Assembly (NCBI RefSeq): GCF_028128615.1
Contig: NZ_AMDP01000021.1
Coordinates: 124,001-188,000, forward strand
Length of the DNA: 64,000 bases
Reading direction: 5' to 3'
Origin: Enterococcus sp. 5H
GTDB taxonomy: Bacteria; Bacillota; Bacilli; Lactobacillales; Enterococcaceae
This document shows, piece after piece, positions 38,353 to 46,951 of the stretch. How positions within the stretch are numbered: the stretch's first letter is position 1; each line of letters begins with the position of its first letter. Made by a program: the position numbers and the translations under genes. The notes beneath the pieces were generated by a model that was given only the letters and a program-made list of their open reading frames with translations, searched no databases and was not told the DNA's origin.

Positions 38353-39489
38353 ATGAAAAAAAACATAAAAACAATCAACCAATGGCTTTTGCCAATCTTA
38401 ATCGTGACCATCGGTATTTTTTTAAGTCCATTAACAAGTCATGCCGAAGGGGAAGAAAATAGCGATGTTGCTGGAGCAACAGGTTTTACCTACAGTATTA
38501 CGTTTCCAGATAATCAAATCCAAAAAGATTTAGGCTATTTCAAATTACAAATGAATCCAGGTCAGAATCAACAAATTTCCATCGCGTTAAGCAATCCTGG
38601 TACTGAAAAAGTGACGATTGATGTTAAATTAAATGGTGCAAAAACCAACCAAAATGGTGTTATCGAATATGGTGAATCGACAATTGAAAATGATCCGTCA
38701 TTACAATTTGATTTTACTGACGTTGTAACTGGACCTGAATCAGTTGAATTAGCACCAGGAGAGACCAAAAACCTTGACTTAACAATCCAAATGCCGGAAA
38801 CTGGTTTTGATGGAGTTCTTGCTGGAGGTATTCAATTAATGCGAGCCGATCAAAATGGAACGACCTCTAATGAAGGTGGATCAAAGATTATTAATCAATA
38901 TGCTTATGTAGTTGGTGTAGTCTTACAAGAATCAGAAAATCCCCTTACACCTGATCTAGAACTAAACAGTGTGAAAGCTGGACAAAGCAATTACCGAAAT
39001 GCTATTTTTGTTAATTTTTCTAATGTTATTGCAGCGTATTTAGATGATATGACTGTGGAAGTTCAAATCACAGCTAAAGGTAAAGATACTGTTCTCTACG
39101 ATCGTAAACAAACAGCAATGAGAATGGCACCGAATTCCTTTATTGATTTTCCTGTAAGTATGAATGGCGAGCGGATGGTAGCTGGTGATTATGTAGCCAA
39201 TATTCTAGTAACCTCAGGCGATAAAAAATGGGCATGGACAGAAGATTTCAAAATTTCAGATGAAGATGCCAATAAATTCAATGAGCGGGATGTTGGTTTA
39301 GTTCAAGAAAAAGGCTTAGACTGGAAATTGATATTACTAATCGTTGCAGGAGTTTTAGCGATTATTATTATTATTTTCATAATTATCATGATCCTTCGTA
39401 AGAATAAACAAAAAAAAGAATTAGCTTTAAAAAAAGAACGTAGAAAAAAGAAAAAAACAGGTTCATCTAATGGAAAAAGCAGTAAATAA
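38353..39489 (+). CDS. DUF916/DUF3324 WxL-interacting membrane protein
   Basis: The 378-residue protein has a signal peptide (about 1-32), an extracellular DUF916 domain (GFTYSITFPDNQI, QMNPGQNQQISIALSNPG) and a DUF3324 domain (LELNSVKAGQSNYRNAI). A C-terminal membrane helix (about 327-350) and a Lys-rich cytoplasmic tail follow. Such proteins bind WxL proteins and peptidoglycan and are nearly always encoded beside them. It begins a new transcript after the dispersed repeat. Confidence 0.88.
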   Translation: MKKNIKTINQWLLPILIVTIGIFLSPLTSHAEGEENSDVAGATGFTYSITFPDNQIQKDLGYFKLQMNPGQNQQISIALSNPGTEKVTIDVKLNGAKTNQNGVIEYGESTIENDPSLQFDFTDVVTGPESVELAPGETKNLDLTIQMPETGFDGVLAGGIQLMRADQNGTTSNEGGSKIINQYAYVVGVVLQESENPLTPDLELNSVKAGQSNYRNAIFVNFSNVIAAYLDDMTVEVQITAKGKDTVLYDRKQTAMRMAPNSFIDFPVSMNGERMVAGDYVANILVTSGDKKWAWTEDFKISDEDANKFNERDVGLVQEKGLDWKLILLIVAGVLAIIIIIFIIIMILRKNKQKKELALKKERRKKKKTGSSNGKSSK

Positions 39490-39520
39490 AAGGATTAGTA
39501 GAGTATAGGAGCTGAAGTGT

Positions 39521-40189
39521 ATGTCTATTTTAGATTGGATTTTCATCATAGGGATTGCACTAGCAATTGTTGCGCTCCTCGGATCAGGTTATTTTTTAGT
39601 GCAATTTTTTCGAATGCGTGGTATGCTAAAAAAAGTTCCAAATAAGAAATTTAAGAATAAAAAGAAAAACAAACGAATCGCAGTAAAAAAACAGCAGTTA
39701 ACGAAAAAGAAGAAAAAGAATTTACGACTATTCTTCGTTATGTTGCTAGTAACAGGTGTTTTAGCCGGTGGTGCTGCCTATTTGTCCTATTACCAGTCGA
39801 TGAATTTAACGACAGATGATTCAGATTCTGTTGTCAAAGGCTATTATCTTTTGAGGGATTTTGAAGAACAGATCATTTTAGCTCGTGATAAAGGCGATGA
39901 CGAAGAAAAGTTACAAAAAAATATTCGTTATTTAGCCACAGCCATGGCAAGCTATGGGACAAAAAAAGCAAGTGACGTCAATTCAAAAGAAGGACAAATC
40001 ACCCTGAACCGATACTATAATGCGATCAAACAGTTAGGTATGAATGCAAGTACCCAAACGAAAAACTTTTTCGGGAACCAAGAACTAGTTGACGGCTTTT
40101 TGACTGATATCAAGCAAGCGCAAGACTACGAAAAAGCAGCATTTGACTACTATAAAGTAAACGAATCCGCCTTTAAAGAAGAAAAGTAA
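39521..40189 (+). CDS. WxL-locus membrane protein of unknown function
   Basis: The 222-residue product has two membrane helices (about 5-29 and 70-90) separated by an extremely basic loop (KKVPNKKFKNKKKNKR and more), and then an extracellular helical domain (95-222). I do not know a function. Its place between the DUF916 gene and the signal peptidase suggests a role in display or assembly of the surface proteins. It starts at ATG 39521 with only a weak ribosome site (GAGCTG). Confidence 0.65.
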   Translation: MSILDWIFIIGIALAIVALLGSGYFLVQFFRMRGMLKKVPNKKFKNKKKNKRIAVKKQQLTKKKKKNLRLFFVMLLVTGVLAGGAAYLSYYQSMNLTTDDSDSVVKGYYLLRDFEEQIILARDKGDDEEKLQKNIRYLATAMASYGTKKASDVNSKEGQITLNRYYNAIKQLGMNASTQTKNFFGNQELVDGFLTDIKQAQDYEKAAFDYYKVNESAFKEEK

Positions 40190-40208
40190 TCTGAGTGAGT
40201 GATTTCCT

Positions 40209-40895
40209 ATGGATAAAGAACCAAAGCGTACAGTAAAAAAGAAAAGAAAGCCAGCAACGAGAAAAACGCCGCCTCCTGCCAAAAAAGCAAAACCAAAAAA
40301 CACGGGTAATAACAAAAAAAGGCCAGTTACTAATAAAAAGCCTAAACGTAAGAAACGCCGTGTAAGAAACTATGTGAAAGAACTGGTTTTTGCAATAATT
40401 TTGGGAGCAGTATTGACGTTTGTTATCGGCTCTTTTTTCCTTTCAATAGTAAATGTTCGAGGCTTTAGCATGATCCCGACTTTAAGGGAAGGTGATAAAG
40501 TACTCGTCCAAAAAACAACTGATCTAAAACGCTTTGATCTAGTTGCTTTTAAAAGTGGCAACGGAGATACACAAATCAGACGAGTGATCGGTCTGCCAGA
40601 AGAAAAAATCGCTTATACAGATGATACGCTTATGGTAAACGATCAGCCAATAGATGAAAAATTTATTATTGATGAAATTAACGAAAGCCAACGAAATGGT
40701 AAGAATTATACAGAAGATTTTACTAATCGAGAGTTAGCTTCTTCTGTTGTGATACCAGATGATTATTATTTAGTTTTAGGCGATAATCGTCCCTATGCGA
40801 CGGATAGCCGCCACTACGGTTTGATTGCAAAAGAAAATGTCATTGGGAAAGTTAAAATGCAGCTTTTCCCGTTTGATGAGCTTAAGAGCTTTTAG
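40209..40895 (+). CDS. Type I signal peptidase with catalytic Lys replaced by Arg
   Basis: The 228-residue protein has a basic N-terminal extension (1-52), one membrane helix (about 58-82), and box B with Ser87 (RGFSMIPTL). Box D reads QIRRVIGLP, where the general-base Lys of SPase I (normally KR[VI]IG) is Arg124. Box E (VLGDNRPYATDSRHYG) is intact. The AGA codon is clear in the sequence. It is probably a locus-dedicated peptidase with altered activity, or inactive. It lies 19 bases after the membrane-protein gene. Confidence 0.8.
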   Translation: MDKEPKRTVKKKRKPATRKTPPPAKKAKPKNTGNNKKRPVTNKKPKRKKRRVRNYVKELVFAIILGAVLTFVIGSFFLSIVNVRGFSMIPTLREGDKVLVQKTTDLKRFDLVAFKSGNGDTQIRRVIGLPEEKIAYTDDTLMVNDQPIDEKFIIDEINESQRNGKNYTEDFTNRELASSVVIPDDYYLVLGDNRPYATDSRHYGLIAKENVIGKVKMQLFPFDELKSF

Positions 40896-40918
40896 CGTTG
40901 GTTATATAAAATGATTGA

Positions 40919-40945
40919 GGATGGATATTTTCCATCCTTTTTTTT
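40919..40945 (+). terminator. Rho-independent terminator of the WxL locus
   Basis: GGATGGA pairs with TCCATCC across a five-base loop and is followed by eight Ts. Confidence 0.85.
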
Positions 40946-41139
40946 GTATCCAATGTTGAAAAATAGAACCGATACTCATGTCATAAATGTATTTTATAAT
41001 TTCCTTTTAAGTAAGCAAACGGAACTTTTGAAAATTATATATTTACATTGAGTTGTTTACGAATTACAATTAAGTATATATACTATTATAAAAACTAAGT
41101 CGTTAGACGTTTACTTTTTAATTATAGGAGGAAAAAACG

Positions 41140-41427
41140 ATGCCAAAGGATATAAACAGTAATTCCGCAGTAGCACAAGCTGTCGCTACTTCTATAGCAT
41201 CATCGGTGAGTTCTTTAAATCAAGGAACAACAATCACAAAAGATACCCAAACGACCGTTGCAGGTAATAGCAATGCGCAACAAGCAATCACGCAACTAAC
41301 GACCTTTAATACCTCACTTGTCCAAGCCATTACCCAAGCAAGTAACAATATCCGGTCAGTGGCAGCTGAATTCGAAGCAGTTGATCAACGAATCGCTCAA
41401 ATGCAGTATAACCAAATGCTTCCTTAA
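41140..41427 (+). CDS. LXG-associated small helical protein (TIGR04197/DUF3130-like, Lap1 type)
   Basis: The 95-residue protein has the size and helical pattern of WXG100-like partners: SIASSVSSLNQG, a Thr-rich centre with GNSNAQQAI, and the ending AAEFEAVDQRIAQMQ. It matches the type VII effector-partner family that directs LXG toxins to the secretion machine. Its gene comes first in the toxin operon, the standard order, behind TAGGAGG. A related gene heads the second locus at 60061. Confidence 0.8.
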   Translation: MPKDINSNSAVAQAVATSIASSVSSLNQGTTITKDTQTTVAGNSNAQQAITQLTTFNTSLVQAITQASNNIRSVAAEFEAVDQRIAQMQYNQMLP

Positions 41428-41447
41428 ACTGAAAGGAGGAATAAAGT

Positions 41448-41804
41448 ATGTCCAACCTTGAAAAAATCAATCAACAAAAAATCCAACTCGAACGTGAACA
41501 AGAAAAACTCGAAGATCTAAAACGTGACATTAACCAAACAGAAGAACACTACGAAGAATATTTTTTCTATCAAAAGCAATTATTCAATGAATTACAAGAA
41601 GAATTTGCTCAAAGCCAGACAGATATGTTGTATCAAGATATGGCCGAGCAAATCAACTGGCAAAGCCGAGGCGTTCAAGATTTTTTAGAAGAGCAACAGC
41701 AAGAACTAAAAAAACAAACAAGAGCGTTAGAGGATCAACAAGAAGACTTACATTGGCAAGAAATAAAAACAAAAGAAGAAAGGTCGGAACGGCATGAGTA
41801 TTGA
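41448..41804 (+). CDS. LXG-associated coiled-coil protein (DUF3958-like, Lap2 type)
   Basis: The 118-residue protein is nearly all charged coiled coil (EREQEKLEDLKRDINQTEEHYEEY, QQQELKKQTRALEDQQEDLHW). Position and character match the second chaperone-like partner of LXG toxins. It follows the first partner by 20 bases behind AAAGGAGG and overlaps the toxin gene by 11 bases. Confidence 0.75.
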   Translation: MSNLEKINQQKIQLEREQEKLEDLKRDINQTEEHYEEYFFYQKQLFNELQEEFAQSQTDMLYQDMAEQINWQSRGVQDFLEEQQQELKKQTRALEDQQEDLHWQEIKTKEERSERHEY

Positions 41805-43194
41805 TATGTACCTCGGTCAAGCGAGAAGCCAAGCGTCCAGCGTGAAAAGTGCATGTAGTCAATTAGCACAAGGCTATACATCGTTGATGCAAAGCAATCA
41901 ACATTTTATGAGTGCAGGCGAACTATCAAGTAAAGGCTATGACTCTGCCAAAGAATTCTTTGCGGCAGTGATCCAACCTTTAGTTCAAGGTGGCGAAGTA
42001 GGCGCAGACATGACAGCAGAAGCTTGTCAAAAATTTGTGGATCAATATACATCTGAGGTCGATAGTATTGATTTGAAGTCAGATGACTTAGAAAGACGAA
42101 TCCGACAAATCAATACGTCGATCCTGAATATGGAGAGTATTAATCGAGGCTTGCCAAAGCTTCCGACTGGAACGAATCCGTTGGAACAAGCCAATCGGCG
42201 GATTATTGAATCGTTAGAGACGACAAAACGTGATTTAGAGAAGAAGTTAGAGAAATTAATGACGTTTAATGGAACATCTCCTACTATTTTTGATGGAGTG
42301 AATAGTTTTTATTTGACGTTGGCACAAGGCTTGCAGCAGGCGAACAGTGGGTTTAATCCTGCGACTGGGACGTTTTCGGTTCCTAAAGGGAAAGCGTTGG
42401 ATTGGACGAAAACAGTACAAACAGCTTATCAAAAAGCAAATCAGAAAAAGCTAGATAATTTAATGAAATTACCTTATTCAATAGAAAACGCAATTAAGGT
42501 CTATGAGATAGCTCAAAAAGATCCATCAATGAGGTTAGACGAAAAAGCGATTAAATGGTTTAGAGAACATAAAGATGATTTACAAGGATTATTTGTTGAT
42601 TTTAGTATGTCTACAATAGAAGAAACACTTAAACACAATGGAGATGAACTTGCACTTTCTCTCGGTTTGATGTTTGGGACATTATACAAAAATGCACCAT
42701 ATGGTTCATGGATGGGCGCAATAAACCAAGGATTAACAGCTGGTATTACAAGTTCTGCTAATAGTATGTTCAATGCCACGACAGACTTTTTAGGGTCCAC
42801 AGCAAAAGCAACTTCACTTGGCTTAGGAATAGGAACCGTATTGGGTCTTGCCTCTGGCGATTCATTTGGTCAAGCTTTTGCAAGCTCTGCTGTTACGACT
42901 GGAGTTTCTTTAGGAATAAATAGTTTAGTTACAACAGGTTTTGCAGTTGCAGCTGTGGCGACACCTGTTGGCTGGGCCGCTGTGGGAGTTGCTGCTGTCG
43001 TCACTGTTGCAACCACTATTGCATTCAATAAAAACTTTTTAGGAATGAAAGATTTAGCAAAAAATACGGGGAATTTGATTGATGATGGTTTGGACTGGAC
43101 TGGAAAAAAAGTAAATGATATTGGGAAAGGGATTAAGCAGGTACGCAGTGCGGTTGATGGTGCTTGGAATTCTCTAACCAATTGGAGTTGGTGA
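41794..43194 (+). CDS. LXG-domain type VIIb effector with glycine-rich membrane toxin domain (TspA-like)
   Basis: The 466-residue protein begins with an LXG domain (about 1-205, starting MSIDMYLGQARSQASSVKSA). A linker follows, and then a C-terminal Gly/Ala/Val-rich region (about 300-415, with LGLGIGTVLGLASG and AVGVAAVVTVATTIAF) resembling glycine-zipper pore toxins. TspA of Staphylococcus aureus and TelE of Streptococcus gallolyticus have the same plan and depolarise membranes. The tandem five-TM DUF443-type genes that follow match the TspA immunity family. No enzymatic toxin motif is seen. Secretion-machine genes are not in the window. Confidence 0.82.
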   Translation: MSIDMYLGQARSQASSVKSACSQLAQGYTSLMQSNQHFMSAGELSSKGYDSAKEFFAAVIQPLVQGGEVGADMTAEACQKFVDQYTSEVDSIDLKSDDLERRIRQINTSILNMESINRGLPKLPTGTNPLEQANRRIIESLETTKRDLEKKLEKLMTFNGTSPTIFDGVNSFYLTLAQGLQQANSGFNPATGTFSVPKGKALDWTKTVQTAYQKANQKKLDNLMKLPYSIENAIKVYEIAQKDPSMRLDEKAIKWFREHKDDLQGLFVDFSMSTIEETLKHNGDELALSLGLMFGTLYKNAPYGSWMGAINQGLTAGITSSANSMFNATTDFLGSTAKATSLGLGIGTVLGLASGDSFGQAFASSAVTTGVSLGINSLVTTGFAVAAVATPVGWAAVGVAAVVTVATTIAFNKNFLGMKDLAKNTGNLIDDGLDWTGKKVNDIGKGIKQVRSAVDGAWNSLTNWSW

Positions 43195-43197
43195 AAA

Positions 43198-43830
43198 ATG
43201 ATCGAAAAAACTACAAATAAGCGATATAAACAATTTAATTATAAAAATGAAAGTGTTTTACTAGATATGGATAGTAATAAAATAACTTGGTTTCTCCCTT
43301 TTTTAGTTTGGTTTCTTCCTGTTAAAGGATATAGAAATACTCCCCTACCATCTGATAAGACAGGGGAGAAAAAAACAAAAGGTGGTATAGTTTTTTCAAT
43401 ACCGATTTTATCAATCCTCCTTATCCGTCTGACAGATGGTGGTTTTGGTGATTTATCAAAACTTTCAAATTATCGAGAAATAATTATGGTTATACTGTTT
43501 AGTTCAATGATTTTGGTCTATTTAATTCGCTATTTTTGGAGATACAAAAAAAATAACTTACTTATGCAAGATAAAGAAATAGTTTACTTGAAATTTAGCT
43601 TTAATAAAGGAATTATAGGAAAATACGAATATATCTATAAAGTCTTTATTCTTACAATAGTTTGTTACGGGATTGTTATTTTTTTTAGTAGCTACTTTAT
43701 AAATGACTATCCTAATATTATTATTTTACCGCTCATTCTTCTTGTGGAATACTTTTTATTGATTATTAATACTACAATTGCACATCCAGAGAAAGACTGT
43801 ACATTTGTTGTTACTAAAGAAAAAAAATAA
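43198..43830 (+). CDS. DUF443-type five-TM protein, probable immunity protein to the LXG toxin
   Basis: The 210-residue protein has an N-terminal cytoplasmic segment (TTNKRYKQFNYKNESVLLDMDSN), the conserved LVWFLPVKGY, then about five membrane helices. This pattern fits the tandem five-TM family that includes TsaI, the immunity protein of TspA. Its ATG is 3 bases after the toxin stop. As the first intact copy it is the likely cognate immunity protein. Confidence 0.8.
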   Translation: MIEKTTNKRYKQFNYKNESVLLDMDSNKITWFLPFLVWFLPVKGYRNTPLPSDKTGEKKTKGGIVFSIPILSILLIRLTDGGFGDLSKLSNYREIIMVILFSSMILVYLIRYFWRYKKNNLLMQDKEIVYLKFSFNKGIIGKYEYIYKVFILTIVCYGIVIFFSSYFINDYPNIIILPLILLVEYFLLIINTTIAHPEKDCTFVVTKEKK

Positions 43831-43879
43831 ATATGAAATCAATGACATTTGGAATACTCTAATTGATTGGGGTTGTTAA

Positions 43880-44482
43880 TAATATTTAGTGGAAGATTCA
43901 AAGAAGTAGAGGTAAATAACAAAAAATGTTAGTAGATTTAGATACATCTAAACTGGCATGGATAGTACTTGGGCTGTATGGCTATTCCCAAAGAATGCTT
44001 ATCATTATGGGTCTCTAAAAACAGATAAGTAACAAAAAAAGAAGAGTTCGACAAAAGGATTGATTGTATTAACTAGTTCAATTTTAGCTAGTGTTTTGAT
44101 TAGGAACATGGATAAAAGTTTTGGTGAATTACGTTACTTACAAGGGCATCCTATGGAGTTATTTCTTTGCCTTATTGTTGTAACAGCATTTGTTTTTTAT
44201 TACAGATGGTATAGTTCAAATCGTGAGTTAAAAAGTCTTAGTGATATTAAAAAATATGAAATAGTAGTGTCAAAAATGACTAGTGGATTGATTAACCAAT
44301 TGATAAAAGTATGTGTAGGAATCTTTATCTCAATTGTAGCGTTGTATTTCTTTGGAAGTATATTTATCTTTAAAGGAAATATTTTAGGTTTAGGTGTATA
44401 TTACTTTTTTCTGATAAATATTTTGTTTAGAAACTATAGTGAGAAAATCCCTGAAACTGCAAAGTTTTCTCTAAAAAAATAG
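43880..44482 (+). pseudogene. Frameshifted DUF443-type immunity paralogue
   Basis: The expected N-terminus is spread over different frames: RFKEVEVNNKK, then MLVDLDTSKLAW, then VWLFPKNAYHYGSLKTDK. A frame from 44060 (LTSSILASVLIRNMDKSFGELR) carries the membrane part to a stop at 44482. Homology to the intact copies at 43198 and 44507 is plain. At least two frameshifts and a stop separate the pieces, so it is a decayed immunity gene. Confidence 0.75.
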
Positions 44483-44506
44483 ATTTTATGAGATTGGTTG
44501 AAGTTG

Positions 44507-45151
44507 ATGAATGTGCTAGTAAAAACTGAAAATAAACGTTATAAGCAAGTGACCTATAATGGTCAAAAAATACTATTAGATATGGATAGCAACAAATTAA
44601 CTTGGTTATTCCCTTTCTTAGTCTGGTTTTCCCCAGTTAAAGGATATATGAACGAAGAACTGCCTATTATTAAAGAAAGCAATTCAAAAGGAAAATCATC
44701 TGGAGCAATTGTATTATCTTCGTCTATTTTAGCAAGCATTTTGATTAGAATGACGAATAAAGGATTTGGTGATCTCAGGGGATTTTCAAATCCACAATTA
44801 GTTGCAGGAACATTATTATTTTGTTCTATGGTAATAGTTATACTTATTCGCTATTTTTATAGATACAGAAAAAATCACGTGTTACTTTCGAATGAAAAAG
44901 TTGCTTTAATTAGATTTAAATTTATGGATGGTTTTAAGAGCAAATATAACTATATAGGGAAAGTGTTACTAGTTGTCATTTCTTGTTATGCATTTGTGAT
45001 CTATTTTAGTATTACTTTTGTAATGTCTTATCTTAATATTATCCTTATCCCAGTTATATGTATGGTTGAATATCTAATCTTAATTGCTAACACAACGATT
45101 GAGCCGCCAGAAACGGATGTAGAATTGTTGATTGAAAATAAAAATAAATAA
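44507..45151 (+). CDS. DUF443-type five-TM protein, second intact immunity paralogue
   Basis: The protein (214 aa from ATG 44507) is close to the first copy: NKRYKQVTYNGQKILLDMDSNKLTW, LVWFSPVKGYMNEELP and LASILIRMTNKGFGDLRG. The 5' end is uncertain because TTG 44498 and GTG 44513 are also possible and no strong ribosome site is visible. It may protect against toxin variants made by neighbours. Confidence 0.78.
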   Translation: MNVLVKTENKRYKQVTYNGQKILLDMDSNKLTWLFPFLVWFSPVKGYMNEELPIIKESNSKGKSSGAIVLSSSILASILIRMTNKGFGDLRGFSNPQLVAGTLLFCSMVIVILIRYFYRYRKNHVLLSNEKVALIRFKFMDGFKSKYNYIGKVLLVVISCYAFVIYFSITFVMSYLNIILIPVICMVEYLILIANTTIEPPETDVELLIENKNK

Positions 45152-45190
45152 ATAAAATTACAAAAAGAATAGCGAAAAAATACATTTAGT

Positions 45191-45839
45191 ATGAAAAGTC
45201 AGATTATAGAAAATACAAATAACAAGAGATATAGACTGTTTGTGAAAGAGAACAAAAAATATATTATTGATTCAGATACAAATATCATTTCAATTATTTT
45301 TCCGTGGCTTATTTGGTTGTTTGCATTAAATGGTTACGAAATTGAAGATATTCAAAGTTTACAAATAGATAAAAACAAAAAAAGAAGGAAAAAAAGGTGG
45401 TCTAGTGCTTACTTCCTCCGTTTTAAGTGTAGTAATGATTCGGATAATACCTTCTAAATATATTCTTGGAAAACCATTTCCCGATCATGAGTTATTCTTA
45501 ACGCTCCTTATAATGTGTTTTATAGTTTCTCTTTTTCTGTTCAGAATGAAGGTATCTAAACAGAGATTATATAAGGGTGAGGTCAAGAGTTCAATTAAAG
45601 TTAAGCTAGATTTTCTTAAAGACTTTAGGCCTAATGTAAAATCATTAATAGCATATTTGGCTGGACTGGTTATTGGTAGGTTGTTTCTAATAGAGATGTT
45701 TAAGATATTTATAGTCGGTGGAAATCCACTAGTGTTAGGGATATTTCTGATGGTTTATACGTTTCTTATATTTGCTAACCAAACGATGCAAACGCCTATA
45801 AAATATGATGTTAAAATAATGAATTTGAGTAATAAATAA
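45191..45839 (+). pseudogene. DUF443-type immunity paralogue disrupted by a frameshift
   Basis: The first frame encodes NTNNKRYRLFVKENKKYIID and LIWLFALNGYEIED, then shifts near an A run (GGAAAAAAAGG, about 45388). The second frame (from about 45405) encodes LTSSVLSVVMIRIIPSK and the remaining helices to 45839. A single-base indel would restore a protein of about 215 residues. The homopolymer could instead be a phase-variable slippage site. Confidence 0.75.
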
Positions 45840-45878
45840 AGCAGAAAATAAAAATAACCAATAAAGGAGAGTAAAATA

Positions 45879-46184
45879 ATGCAGACATTAGGAACGATTG
45901 TCTACTTAAAAGATGGACGAGCTAAAGTAATGATAATCAATAGAGGACCTATCGTGGAAAAAGAAGGGATATCATTTTTATATGATTATGCGGGTTGTGT
46001 TTATCCTATTGGAATGAATCTTGAACAAGTTTTATATTTTAATGAAGAGAACGTTGATAAAGTTTTATTTGAAGGATACCATGATGAGGATGAACAACGA
46101 TTTGAAGAACTCTATAAAAAATCTGTCGAAAATTTAGGAGATTCTGTGATGAAAGGATTGCCTAATTTAAACCTTAAAAGCTAG
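45879..46184 (+). CDS. DUF4176-like small protein of type VII loci
   Basis: The 101-residue product (LGTIVYLKDGRAKVMIINRG, YDYAGCVYPIGM, LYFNEENVDKVLFEGYHDEDEQRFEEL) matches my recollection of the DUF4176 pattern, found in LXG toxin loci of Firmicutes. It has no membrane segment. It starts behind AAAGGAG and is not related to the five-TM genes on either side. Function is unknown. Confidence 0.72.
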   Translation: MQTLGTIVYLKDGRAKVMIINRGPIVEKEGISFLYDYAGCVYPIGMNLEQVLYFNEENVDKVLFEGYHDEDEQRFEELYKKSVENLGDSVMKGLPNLNLKS

Positions 46185-46254
46185 ATAAAGTGTTCATCTT
46201 ATTTATAATGGAGAGGAAAAATAGCGGTATAGTAGCGCTAGATGTTGAGATATA

Positions 46255-46751
46255 ATGAAAGTTTATGAATCTACAAATAAAAGGTACAAACTAGCTGAAC
46301 TAGATACAAACTATTATTTAATTGATATGGATAGCAATATATTGGCTTATTTTCTCCCTACTTTAGTTTGGTTCTTCTCTTTTAGAGCAGTTGAGATAGA
46401 TAAAGAAATGTTTAATAAGCTAGTGTCCAATGGTCAAAAAGAGTATGATATTATGGCTACTGTTGTTATATCGATGTTTATTGGAAGACCAGTTTACAAA
46501 CTATCGATTATTTTTTTCAAGAGCTTGATGTTACTTCTGAAATAGATAAACATGCAATTAATTTACTGATAACTTGTGGCTGTTTGCTTTTTTTTAGATC
46601 TATCATTATGTTCTACAATAAGCAAAAAATTAGAAAAGCGATATTTGGAGTAGGTTACAATGTAACAATAGAGATTAAGAAAGGTAGCGTTTCTAAATAT
46701 TACAAGTCGCGTAGTAGCTTTCCTGAAAAAATGAAACAAGATGTATTATAG
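46255..46751 (+). pseudogene. DUF443-type immunity paralogue, shortened and frameshifted
   Basis: STNKRYKLAELDTNYYLIDMDSN and LVWFFSFRAVEID show the family N-terminus. The frame breaks near a T run at about 46510 (ATTTTTTTC) and continues in another frame (EIDKHAINLLITCGCLLFF to KMKQDVL). Most of the first membrane region is missing. Low-level decay is clear. Confidence 0.7.
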
Positions 46752-46895
46752 GTATCTCTCATTTTTTCTAAAAATGAATTATTCAAGTAGATATTTTTCT
46801 TCTTAATTTTTACTTTTTCTTTTAAGATTATAATTGATGATTTAAAAAAGCGTATAAATGATTATTTTTCATGATGTTGATTTGTTATTTTATTT

Positions 46896-46901
46896 TATAA
46901 T
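46896..46901 (+). promoter_or_regulatory. Possible -10 box of the defence-like operon
   Basis: TATAAT stands 51 bases before the first gene of the cassette. No convincing -35 element lies 16-18 bases upstream, so the promoter assignment is weak. The whole 46752-46951 gap is very AT-rich and holds no gene. Confidence 0.4.
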
Positions 46902-46951
46902 GTATTTAATTACTTTATGATAGAAATGAATATTAAATAGGAGGTAGAAAA

